14,100 bases of DNA from Dehalococcoidia bacterium (lineage in GTDB: Bacteria; Chloroflexota; Dehalococcoidia; Lucifugimonadales; JAGWBF01): contig JAGWBG010000068.1 in NCBI GenBank assembly GCA_021296015.1, forward strand, positions 1 through 14,100, given 5' to 3'. The stretch's first letter is position 1; every line of letters begins with the position of its first letter. Under the pieces are notes generated by a model. It was not told where the DNA came from. It did not search any database and saw only the letters and a program-made list of their open reading frames with translations. The translations under genes were made by a program, and so were the position numbers. Below are positions 7,078 to 13,212 of this stretch, piece after piece.

Positions 7078-7676
7078 CTGGACCTCCGCAGCAACCAGAT
7101 GAGCGGCTGACCGAACTGGACCTTCGCAACAACCAGTTGAGTGGAGAGATACCGCCGGAGTTGGGCGGCCTCACCAGCCTTGTTGAACTGGACCTCCGCA
7201 GCAACCAGTTGACCGAGAAGATACCGCCTGAGCTAGGTAACCTCTCCAATCTGACGTGGCTGTACCTCGATAACAACAGGTTGAGTGGGGAGATTCCACC
7301 ACAACTGGGCGGCCTCTCCAACCTGAGAGGGCTGGACCTCCGCGTCAATCGGCTGAGGGGAGGTATTCCGCCGAATCTGAGCAGCCTCCCCAGTCTGATA
7401 GTGCTGGACCTCAGCAGCAACCAGCTGAGCGGGGATATACCGCCGGAACTGAGCAATCTCCCTAATCTTGAATACCTGGACCTCCGCAGCAACCAACTGA
7501 GCGGGGATATACCGCCGGAGCTGGGCAACCTCCCCAATCTTGAATACCTGGACCTCCGCAGCAACCAGTTGAGCGGAGAGATACCGCCAGAGCTGGGCAC
7601 CCTCGCCAACCTGGAATACTTGTACCTCAGCGGTAACCTGTTGACCGGGTGTATACCCCGGATCCCGAGAGGCGTA
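6991..7676 (+). repeat. Leucine-rich repeat block 2, broken in its second unit
   Basis: About ten repeats of the same 72-nt unit follow the second N-cap. Unit 2 is only 38 nt long between the aligned CTGGAC landmarks (7078 and 7116) instead of 72, so 34 nt are missing and the frame shifts. Units 3 to 10 (7107 onward) are intact, ending in the capping repeat YLSGNLLTGCIPRI. Confidence 0.85.
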
Positions 7677-7736
7677 GCAAGAATAGGAAACGACCTTTCC
7701 TCCCTTGGCCTGCCTTTATGTGAGCCAACGGGCTGA
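7107..7736 (+). pseudogene. Detached C-terminal half of the LRR lipoprotein gene
   Basis: From CTG 7107 the frame encodes LTELDLRNNQLSGEIPPELGG and seven further plant-type repeats. It then ends with the same C-terminal cap layout as block 1 (GCIP..., GNDLSSLGLPLCEPTG). This is the natural continuation of the protein that stops at 7077, but in another frame because of the 34-nt deletion in repeat 2 of this block. The frame is open back to 6936, yet the residues before 7107 are out-of-frame translation of the LRR gene, not protein-like. No ribosome binding site or signal peptide precedes the fragment, so it is probably not made alone. It ends at TGA 7734-7736, inside the 13-bp direct repeat flanking the MITE-like copy. 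Confidence 0.7.
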
Positions 7737-7746
7737 TCAAGGCAAC
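7734..7746 (+). repeat. 13-bp direct repeat flanking MITE-like copy 2 (left)
   Basis: TGATCAAGGCAAC, repeated exactly at 7900-7912 on the other side of the element. It contains the TGA stop of the LRR frame, so insertion happened at or just after the end of that gene. Confidence 0.7.
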
Positions 7747-7902
7747 AGGATCTTTTAGTTGGCATTCCGAGGAGCGGAGCGACGAAGAATCTAAAGACGC
7801 CCCGTCTACCGGCCAGGCAGGTGCCTGAAGATAACCTACCATTTTAGATTCTTCATCCGCCGAAGGCAGATTCAGAATGACAGGAAAATTAGAAGACCCT
7901 GA
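7745..7902. mobile_element. MITE-like element, copy 2 (about 158 bp, inverted relative to copy 1)
   Basis: The reverse complement of this stretch matches both ends of the element at 2811-3080. Bases 7747-7845 match the complement of roughly 2985-3078 with few changes, and 7845-7902 match the complement of the other end of copy 1. It lacks about 110 bp of interior sequence, the junction lying at a TTTTAG motif shared by both interior ends. The direct repeat TGATCAAGGCAAC occurs at 7734-7746 and 7900-7912, consistent with a target-site duplication of about 10 bp (TCAAGGCAAC). No coding capacity. Confidence 0.7.
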
Positions 7903-7912
7903 TCAAGGCAAC
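7900..7912 (+). repeat. 13-bp direct repeat flanking MITE-like copy 2 (right)
   Basis: Exact second copy of the repeat at 7734-7746. Its first three bases overlap the CCCTGA end of the element, so the true duplicated target may be the ten bases TCAAGGCAAC. Confidence 0.7.
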
Positions 7913-7920
7913 CCGCAGCA

Positions 7921-7949
7921 TTGACACCCGACAGGGGTGCACCTATAAT
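7921..7949 (+). promoter_or_regulatory. Perfect-consensus sigma70 promoter of the lactonase operon
   Basis: TTGACA (7921-7926), exactly 17 nt, TATAAT (7944-7949). Transcription should start near 7956, where a perfect GAGCGC-TCG-GCGCTC hairpin (7956-7970) begins. The 5' leader to the ATG at 8030 is about 74 nt. Confidence 0.8.
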
Positions 7950-7955
7950 CCCGTT

Positions 7956-7970
7956 GAGCGCTCGGCGCTC
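7956..7970 (+). promoter_or_regulatory. Inverted repeat at the predicted transcription start of the lactonase operon
   Basis: GAGCGC and GCGCTC form a 6-bp stem with a 3-nt loop, starting at the predicted first transcribed base. It could be an operator that tempers the consensus promoter or a 5' stabilising mRNA hairpin. The sequence does not decide between these. Confidence 0.45.
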
Positions 7971-8029
7971 CGCTCCAAGCCCCACCTGAGCAGGACTCAC
8001 TTACACTTCGTGCCCCGGAGGATAATGCA

Positions 8030-8911
8030 ATGGCCGAGTTGTCCGACCTGATTCCCGAACCGGAGCCTCAGCGACTGGCGACGGGATTCCAGTTTACCGA
8101 AGGTCCCGTGTGGCACCCGGACGGGTATCTGCTGTTCAGCGATATTTTTGCCAACACCATCTACCGCCTGACCCCGGACGGCGCATCGGAGGCATATATC
8201 ACCCCCAGCCGACACTCCAACGGCCTCACCTTCGATCGCCAGGGACGGCTGATTGCCTGCCAGCACGAGGCCAGGCAGGTGGCAAGGATGGACGCCGACG
8301 GGCAATTGACGACGGCGGTTGACCGATACCAGGGCAAACGGCTCAACAGCCCCAACGACGTGGTGGCGAAGTCCGACGGGAGCATATACTTCACTGACCC
8401 CCCATTTGCCGTGGCCCCCGAGGACGTGGAGCTTGACTTCATCGCCGTCTTTCGTCTGTCTCCGTCCGGGGACGTCGCACCGTTGGAGACCGACTTCCTT
8501 CGCCCCAACGGTCTTGCCTTCTCTCCCGATGAGTCCATTCTCTACGTGGACGACTCCTACCGCCGCCATGTGCGGGCCTTCGACGTCCGTCCCGACGGCT
8601 CTCTGGCCAATAGCCGTGTGCTCATAGATATGAACGTGGAGGAGAACCCACGCAACCCCGACGGGATGAAGGTTGACGTGGAGGGCAACCTGTATATCAC
8701 CGGTGCCGACGGGCTATGGGTGGTGGAGCCTGATGGGCGTCACCTGGGGACCATACCCTTCCCTGAGAGTCCCGGCCCCGACGACCTCTTCCCAAACGCC
8801 GGTGGCAACGTGGCCTTTGGCGGGCCGGACAATCGCACCCTGTTCATAACCTTCCGCACCTCCATATATACCCTACGAGGCAATATCCCCGGAGTGAAGG
8901 TGCTCACCTAA
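8030..8911 (+). CDS. SMP-30/gluconolactonase family lactonase
   Basis: A 293-residue protein of the SMP-30/gluconolaconase/LRE-like six-bladed beta-propeller family, the usual length. These cytosolic enzymes use one divalent metal ion to hydrolyse sugar or other lactones. Likely metal ligands sit in the expected order: E24 (FTEGPVW), N109 (LNSPNDVV), N160 (RPNGLAFSPDES) and D211 (NPDGMKVD). Blade motifs such as NGLTFDRQGRLIACQHEARQ and DGSIYFTDPP are typical. The start ATG has GGAGGA seven bases upstream. It follows a perfect consensus promoter and is the first gene of a two-gene operon with the dienelactone hydrolase 13 nt downstream, so a joint role in opening lactones from sugar-acid or aromatic breakdown is a fair inference. 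There is no signal peptide. Confidence 0.9.
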   Translation: MAELSDLIPEPEPQRLATGFQFTEGPVWHPDGYLLFSDIFANTIYRLTPDGASEAYITPSRHSNGLTFDRQGRLIACQHEARQVARMDADGQLTTAVDRYQGKRLNSPNDVVAKSDGSIYFTDPPFAVAPEDVELDFIAVFRLSPSGDVAPLETDFLRPNGLAFSPDESILYVDDSYRRHVRAFDVRPDGSLANSRVLIDMNVEENPRNPDGMKVDVEGNLYITGADGLWVVEPDGRHLGTIPFPESPGPDDLFPNAGGNVAFGGPDNRTLFITFRTSIYTLRGNIPGVKVLT

Positions 8912-8924
8912 GCAAGGAGGAGAC

Positions 8925-9653
8925 ATGCCGCCAACGTTAATTCACTCAAACGTACAGATTCCGGGGCGCGGCGTGTTGATAAAGGGGTTCCTGGCCTATC
9001 CTGAAGGCGGCGACAGGCTGCCGGGGGTCATGATTCATCCAGGAGCGCCAGGGCTCACGGACGAGGTCAGGGGAGTGGCAAAGAGGATCGCCAACGAGGG
9101 CTATGCAGCACTGGCCTACGACTTGTACTCCCGCCAGCCGGACGCTCCCACCGGTGCTCCCTACATGGAGATTGTTCCCTACTACAAGAAAATCACCGAC
9201 GGGACAGCCCTCATGGACCTGGGCTCCACCATGGAATATTTCCGAAGCCTGAGTGTGATTGACCCCGATCGCACCGGCATTCTGGGCTTCTGCTCCGCAT
9301 TTCCAACCGTGTTCGCCTGCCATGACCTGCGGCTGAGAGCTTGCATATCCTTTTACAACCAGGTGTATTACTCAGGGGAAGCCAACGCCGATACCGCAGT
9401 CTCGCCCATTGACCGGGTACCCAGCCTATGGTGTCCCTACCAGGGGCACTACGGCGACAACGATGCGGTCATACCCGTTGATGAGGTGAATCAGATGGAG
9501 AGCGCCCTCAAGAGGTACGGGAAACAATACGAGATGCACGTCTACCCCGGAGCGCCCCACGGGTTCTTCAGTGAGAATAACTACCATCAGCCTTCCGCCG
9601 AGTTGTCGTGGTCAAGGACATTAGAGTTTTTAAGGATCCATCTGGCCGGGTAG
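8925..9653 (+). CDS. Dienelactone hydrolase family protein
   Basis: A 242-residue alpha/beta hydrolase of the dienelactone hydrolase family, full length, cytosolic. The start ATG follows AAGGAGGA directly. The probable triad is C123 (GILGFCSAF), D180 (YGDNDAVIPVDEV) and H212 (YPGAPHGF). The nucleophile is cysteine, as in true dienelactone hydrolases, but the elbow is G-F-C-S-A-F instead of the usual G-x-C-x-G-G, so substrate range may differ. It lies 13 nt after the lactonase and is surely co-transcribed; both would act on lactones or esters. The gene ends only 11 nt from the converging amidase gene. Confidence 0.9.
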   Translation: MPPTLIHSNVQIPGRGVLIKGFLAYPEGGDRLPGVMIHPGAPGLTDEVRGVAKRIANEGYAALAYDLYSRQPDAPTGAPYMEIVPYYKKITDGTALMDLGSTMEYFRSLSVIDPDRTGILGFCSAFPTVFACHDLRLRACISFYNQVYYSGEANADTAVSPIDRVPSLWCPYQGHYGDNDAVIPVDEVNQMESALKRYGKQYEMHVYPGAPHGFFSENNYHQPSAELSWSRTLEFLRIHLAG

Positions 9654-9664
9654 CTGCCCTATTG

Positions 9665-11083
9665 TCACGACACGGGCGGGCGTCTATCCGCCCAGGGGCG
9701 GGCTTGCTCGAAAGCCCTTGATGCCCCAAGCACGTTGGTCTCTTCACCTCTGCGCCCGACGATGTGAAGGCCGACTGGCAACCCTTCGGACGAGAATCCG
9801 CAGGGGATGCTGGCGGCGGTCTGCATGGTCATGTTGAAGGGGAAAGTGAAGGGGGTGTAGCCCCAGAAGGGTATTACCTGGCGGCCTCCGATTACGGGAG
9901 GGTGCTGCCCGACGGGGAAGGCGGGAATTGCCAGAGTGGGGGTCAACAGCAGGTCGTAGCTCTCGAAGAGGGTTTCCATGCGGGCCTGAAGCTGTTGCAT
10001 GGAAACCATCGCCCTGGAATAATCGGCTCCCGTCATCTCCCGCCCGTGCTCAATGGTATTTCTACCGTAATCCGTCAGGTCTCCACCGTGTTCATCCAGG
10101 AGATGCCCGTAGCCGGCGTACGCCTGGATGGCGAATATGTCCCAGAACGTGGGGAAGGGGTCTTCCAAGGCGATTCCAGGCTCATCTACGGTGCATCCCA
10201 ACTCCTCAAACACCCGGGCGGCCCTGGAGGTGATTTCCACTACCTCAGGGTCTACGGCGGCGTACCCAAGGTCGGGACTCCACGCTATACGCAGTCCTCC
10301 GGCTCCCCGGCCCAGCGCCGATACGAAGTCGGGTGGCTCCTGTCTCATGCAGCCGTTGTCCCGGACGTCCGGCCCTGCCAGCGCCTGCAACAGGATGGCG
10401 GCGTCCTGTACGGTACGGGCCATAGGTCCGGACTGGCCGAATGTGCTGTAGGCAGGCATCCCGACGCCACCATAGCGGGGGACTCTCCCCTGGCTCGGCT
10501 TGATTCCGTAGGTCCCGGTGAAGCCACAGGGGATGCGGATGGAGCCGCCGCCGTCGCTTCCTGTAGCGACGGTGCATAGCCCGGCCGCTACTGCCGCACC
10601 AGCGCCGCCGCTGGAGCCGCCTGGGGTGCGGTCCGTGTTCCAGGGGTTGCGGCAGGCGTCCCCCAGCCGGTTCTCGGTGGTGCCCGAGGAGCCAAACTCT
10701 GGGGTATTGGTCTTTCCCAATATGATGGCGCCGGAACTGCGTACCCTTTCCACTACTACGGAGTCCTGCTCCGGTACGTGGTCTTTGAAGACCAGACTAC
10801 CCATGGTGGACCTGACGCCCTTGGTAATCTCAAGGTCCTTTATTGAGATAGGTATACCGTGAAGGGGGCCGCGGGACTCCCCTCGCAGCAATTCACGCTC
10901 GGAAGCCTGGGCCGAAGCCAGGGCCTCATCCCCGGTGACGGTCAGGTAGGCATTCAGCCTGGGATTGAGGTCTTCGATGCGACGGAGAAACATCTCCGTA
11001 ATTTCGACTATTGACACCTGTCGGGAGTCAATCAGGTGTCGCAGTTCCGAGGCGGGGGTAAAGGCGAGGTCATTGCTGGGCAT
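9665..11083 (-). CDS. Amidase signature family amidase
   Basis: A 472-residue amidase signature enzyme of normal length, cytosolic. The start ATG 11083-11081 has AAGGAGG five to six bases upstream. The Ser-cisSer-Lys triad is visible: K82 (GIPISIKDLEI), cis-Ser S157 (PGGSSGG) and nucleophile S181 (GSDGGGSIRIP), 24 residues apart as in characterised members. The C-terminal part (TPFTFPFNMTMQTAASIPCGFSSEGLPVGLHIVG) is the usual family ending. Members hydrolyse aliphatic or aromatic amides, nitrile-derived amides, or act in Glu-tRNA amidation as GatA. No gatB or gatC lies adjacent, and the MQTAASIPCGF region looks like catabolic amidases, so a degradative role is more likely. The gene converges on the dienelactone hydrolase gene. 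Confidence 0.9.
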   Translation of the reverse strand: MPSNDLAFTPASELRHLIDSRQVSIVEITEMFLRRIEDLNPRLNAYLTVTGDEALASAQASERELLRGESRGPLHGIPISIKDLEITKGVRSTMGSLVFKDHVPEQDSVVVERVRSSGAIILGKTNTPEFGSSGTTENRLGDACRNPWNTDRTPGGSSGGAGAAVAAGLCTVATGSDGGGSIRIPCGFTGTYGIKPSQGRVPRYGGVGMPAYSTFGQSGPMARTVQDAAILLQALAGPDVRDNGCMRQEPPDFVSALGRGAGGLRIAWSPDLGYAAVDPEVVEITSRAARVFEELGCTVDEPGIALEDPFPTFWDIFAIQAYAGYGHLLDEHGGDLTDYGRNTIEHGREMTGADYSRAMVSMQQLQARMETLFESYDLLLTPTLAIPAFPVGQHPPVIGGRQVIPFWGYTPFTFPFNMTMQTAASIPCGFSSEGLPVGLHIVGRRGEETNVLGASRAFEQARPWADRRPPVS

Positions 11084-11130
11084 GGTCCCCTCCTTGACTA
11101 TGATGAGCGTACCCTATCCGTGTGGCTCAC

Positions 11131-11160
11131 ATGGTAAGGCAACACGAAAGTCCAAGTCAA
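11131..11160 (-). promoter_or_regulatory. Possible promoter of the amidase gene
   Basis: On the minus strand TTGACT (11160-11155), an 18-nt spacer and TACCAT (11136-11131). This would start transcription near 11124, about 40 nt before the ATG. The -10 match is only four of six, so this is a weak call. Confidence 0.4.
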
Positions 11161-11257
11161 GAAACCAATCCCGGCGTAATAGTTCAGAGCGGGGTCTTCC
11201 GATTGTCACCCCAAGCCCCTTTACTGGTACGGGAGTAGATTGCTACACCAGCCCCAG

Positions 11258-11343
11258 CCGTCATTCTGGCGAAAGTCGAAGACTCGCCGAAGAGAGCCAG
11301 AACGTAGGGTTGGGGTGGATTCCGGCCTACGCCGGAATGACGG
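11258..11343. repeat. Interspersed small inverted-repeat element, compact copy B
   Basis: An 86-bp element with 9-bp perfect terminal inverted repeats, CCGTCATTC (11258-11266) and GAATGACGG (11335-11343). Its right part has the hairpin TTCCGGC-CTAC-GCCGGAA (11320-11337). Its left 43 bases match 590-632 at 39 positions. The rest of the gap between the amidase and anti-sigma genes (11084-11417) shows no gene. Confidence 0.7.
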
Positions 11344-11417
11344 AGGTGTGGTACGGCAAAGGAGCATCTGAAGGGTAAGGCGGGACGGTCTTAGGGGGAT
11401 AGAATGAGATACAAGGG

Positions 11418-12227
11418 CTATCTCAGGGTGCTCCAGAGGACGGGCCTGCGACGGGTGGAGGCGGTGCTGCCCTCCTCCGTATCCTTGGTGACCTCCACAG
11501 TCTGGAAGCTGGTGATGGGTTGGTCCGCCCAGAGCATGAGGACGCCCCATCCGTTCTGGTCAACTGGGAGACTGCCCACTACAACGGGCTGGCCGTCCCT
11601 TTTGAGCGATACCTGGTAACCATCGTCACCCGATGACGGCTCCAGGCCCTTGGCCATGAGGACGGCCACATCGCCCTGGTCACCTATCATCAGCACCCCT
11701 TCGGCCTCGGGGTCTCCCCTAACACCTTGGAGCGGCAACACTTGCTTATCGGGGGAAGCCATAACGTAGCTCATGGAGCGTAGTTCCAGGAGCAAATTGG
11801 CAAGCCTCTCGTCTCCCTGTGCTAGCTGGGAGGCCAACCCGGCGTTCTCATCCTGGAGGTCGTCTACCTGACGGGACATGTGGACGCTGATGCCTATGCT
11901 CGCCGCCAGTAGAAGTACCGCAAGGGATGCTGCGGCTCCCACCAGCCATCTGGCCGGGGTCCGCCCCAGGAGGACCGGCCCCAACTTTCTCTGACTCTTC
12001 CGGCGTTGGGACTCCACTGCCCTCATGGTCCTGCTCTTGAGTCCCTGGGGCAACCGGGAGCGCTCCGCACCCTGGGCAAGGGCGGCGGCCACTTGCAGGT
12101 GTTCCCGGAGGAGGGTTGAGCACCAATGACAGGTGGTCAGGTGCGCCTCCACCAGGTCCGTCTCCTGCTCACTGAGGGCGTTCAGAGCGTAGGATGGCAG
12201 TAGTTCTTCTGCTGCCTTGCAGTCCAA
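11418..12227 (-). CDS. Membrane-anchored anti-sigma factor (zinc-binding N-terminus, RskA-like)
   Basis: A 269-residue anti-sigma factor. The start is a TTG at 12227-12225 with GGAGGGA nine bases upstream, only three bases after the sigma factor stop, so the two are translationally coupled. The N-terminal cytoplasmic domain has the zinc anti-sigma motif H29-x3-C33-x2-C36 (AHLTTCHWC), which binds the partner sigma factor. One membrane helix spans about 94-115 (WLVGAAASLAVLLLAASIG), followed by a short coiled-coil-like stretch (LQDENAGLASQLAQGDERL). The outer RskA-type domain contains DGYQVSLKRDG, GSLPVDQNGWGVLML and a terminal VEVTKDTEEGS, the usual family ending. It should hold the sigma factor inactive until regulated proteolysis releases it. 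The inducing signal is unknown. Confidence 0.9.
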   Translation of the reverse strand: MDCKAAEELLPSYALNALSEQETDLVEAHLTTCHWCSTLLREHLQVAAALAQGAERSRLPQGLKSRTMRAVESQRRKSQRKLGPVLLGRTPARWLVGAAASLAVLLLAASIGISVHMSRQVDDLQDENAGLASQLAQGDERLANLLLELRSMSYVMASPDKQVLPLQGVRGDPEAEGVLMIGDQGDVAVLMAKGLEPSSGDDGYQVSLKRDGQPVVVGSLPVDQNGWGVLMLWADQPITSFQTVEVTKDTEEGSTASTRRRPVLWSTLR

Positions 12228-12230
12228 TAT

Positions 12231-12815
12231 TTATTCTCCCTCCGAGTATTTTCCTAACGCGACACGCAGTTTTTGCATTGCCAGGCGTATCCTGGTCTTC
12301 ACCGTACCCAGGGGCTGGTCCAGCTTGCTGGCTATCTCAGACTGGGAATATCCTTCAAAATAGGCCAGGACAATCACTTCTCGCTGCCCTTCTGGCAAAT
12401 CGGACAGGGCGGCCAGTATATACTCTCTGTCCAGGTTCTGCTGTGCAATATCCTCCGTGCTTATTTCGGAACTGGGATGTATGTCCAGCAACTCATGGGA
12501 CACCTGGTTAGTGGACTTGGTGCTACGGATACGGGCCTTTATAACGTCTATGATTCTGTGATGGGCTATGCTCATAAACCAGGCGCGAGGAGCGCCCCGT
12601 TGAGGGTTATAGCTGGAGGCCTTGAGCCATAGGTTCAGGAATATATCCTGAGTGGCTTCCTCTGCCAGGGCTGACTCCTTTAGCATGTATCTTGCCAGGG
12701 AGAAAACTGAAGGTGCGTAACGATTATAGAAGACCTCCAACGCGTCCTTTTCCCCGTGGGCAATCAAAGTGATGAGTTGCTCATCCCGCAGGCCGTCATA
12801 GTCTAGCACCCACAC
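12231..12815 (-). CDS. ECF-family RNA polymerase sigma factor
   Basis: An extracytoplasmic-function sigma factor of about 194 residues. The chosen start is GTG 12815 because AGAGGT lies six to seven bases upstream; another GTG at 12809 and an upstream TTG at 12851 are possible. Region 2 (DALEVFYNRYAPSVFSLARYML...AEEATQDIFLNLW...PRAWFMSIAHHRIIDVIKARIR) melts and reads the -10. Region 4 (LSDLPEGQREVIVLAYFEGYSQSEIASKLDQPLGTVKTRIRLAMQKLR) holds the helix-turn-helix for the -35. The stop is three bases before the anti-sigma start, a classic sigma/anti-sigma operon. The layout resembles SigK/RskA. A possible ECF-type promoter at 12859-12882 hints at autoregulation. Confidence 0.9.
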   Translation of the reverse strand: MWVLDYDGLRDEQLITLIAHGEKDALEVFYNRYAPSVFSLARYMLKESALAEEATQDIFLNLWLKASSYNPQRGAPRAWFMSIAHHRIIDVIKARIRSTKSTNQVSHELLDIHPSSEISTEDIAQQNLDREYILAALSDLPEGQREVIVLAYFEGYSQSEIASKLDQPLGTVKTRIRLAMQKLRVALGKYSEGE

Positions 12816-12858
12816 CTCTCTACCTCTGAAGACACGGCCCCTATCCTCCAATATAATA

Positions 12859-12882
12859 TACGAATAGTTTCACCATTCGGTT
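12859..12882 (-). promoter_or_regulatory. Possible ECF-type (autoregulated) promoter of the sigma factor operon
   Basis: On the minus strand AACC (12882-12879), 16 nt, then CGTA (12862-12859). An AAC-containing -35 and a CGT-type -10 at this spacing are the general hallmark of ECF sigma promoters, and ECF genes often drive themselves. Transcription would start near 12852, about 37 nt before the GTG at 12815. The boxes are short, so chance is a real alternative; AT-rich TATTAT sequence here could also act as a housekeeping -10. Confidence 0.4.
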
Positions 12883-12884
12883 TT

Positions 12885-12992
12885 TTAATAACTGGGGATT
12901 TTGAATTCGAGAACTCCGGGTGAAGCGCCTGGATGGCGTAGATTAGGCATGGCTTCTCCATACAGTATATCCGACACTCTTTTGATGTGCAT
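12885..12992 (-). CDS. Possible 35-residue small protein upstream of the sigma factor
   Basis: An ATG at 12992-12990 is preceded by TTGGAGGGTACT, an excellent ribosome binding site, and opens a frame of 35 codons ending in TAA at 12887-12885. The peptide starts MHIKRVSDILYGEAMPNL and has no recognisable motif. It ends at the edge of the possible sigma promoter. It could be a small protein, a leader peptide, or chance. Nothing in the peptide itself supports function. Confidence 0.25.
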   Translation of the reverse strand: MHIKRVSDILYGEAMPNLRHPGASPGVLEFKIPSY

Positions 12993-13071
12993 AGTACCCT
13001 CCAAAGTTTGAGGCGAGCGCAAAACTCAGCCTGCCCCATACCCCGACTCGCTTGGGGCGGGCAGATACTGG

Positions 13072-13148
13072 GGCCGGAATGGCGGGATGCAGGCCTGTCG
13101 GCAGACAGGCAGGAGCCTGGCAAGAATGTGTAGTTTTGTATCTCACTC
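13072..13148. repeat. Degenerate intergenic repeat with 7-bp hairpin
   Basis: GCCTGTC-GGCA-GACAGGC forms a perfect hairpin at 13093-13110. The flanking sequence (GGCCGGAATGGCGGGATGCAGGC ... AAGAATGTGTAGTTTTG in outline) resembles 798-850, with the hairpin as an extra block here. The remaining intergenic sequence between 12992 and 13213 shows no gene. Confidence 0.5.
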
Positions 13149-13212
13149 AGAATTCACCGGTGACTGCTGAAGGACTTCGCTGGGTGAAGGATGATGGATG
13201 AGGAGGGTATGT

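Noticed and set aside
6998..7765. Long open frames on the minus strand opposite the LRR repeats
   Set aside because: They are antisense reading of 72-nt repeats, which keeps frames open artificially; the translation is Arg/Ser/Gly repeat with no start signal.
9764..10579. Plus-strand frame of 271 codons inside the amidase region
   Set aside because: Shadow frame of the amidase, whose triad and ribosome binding site are clear on the other strand.
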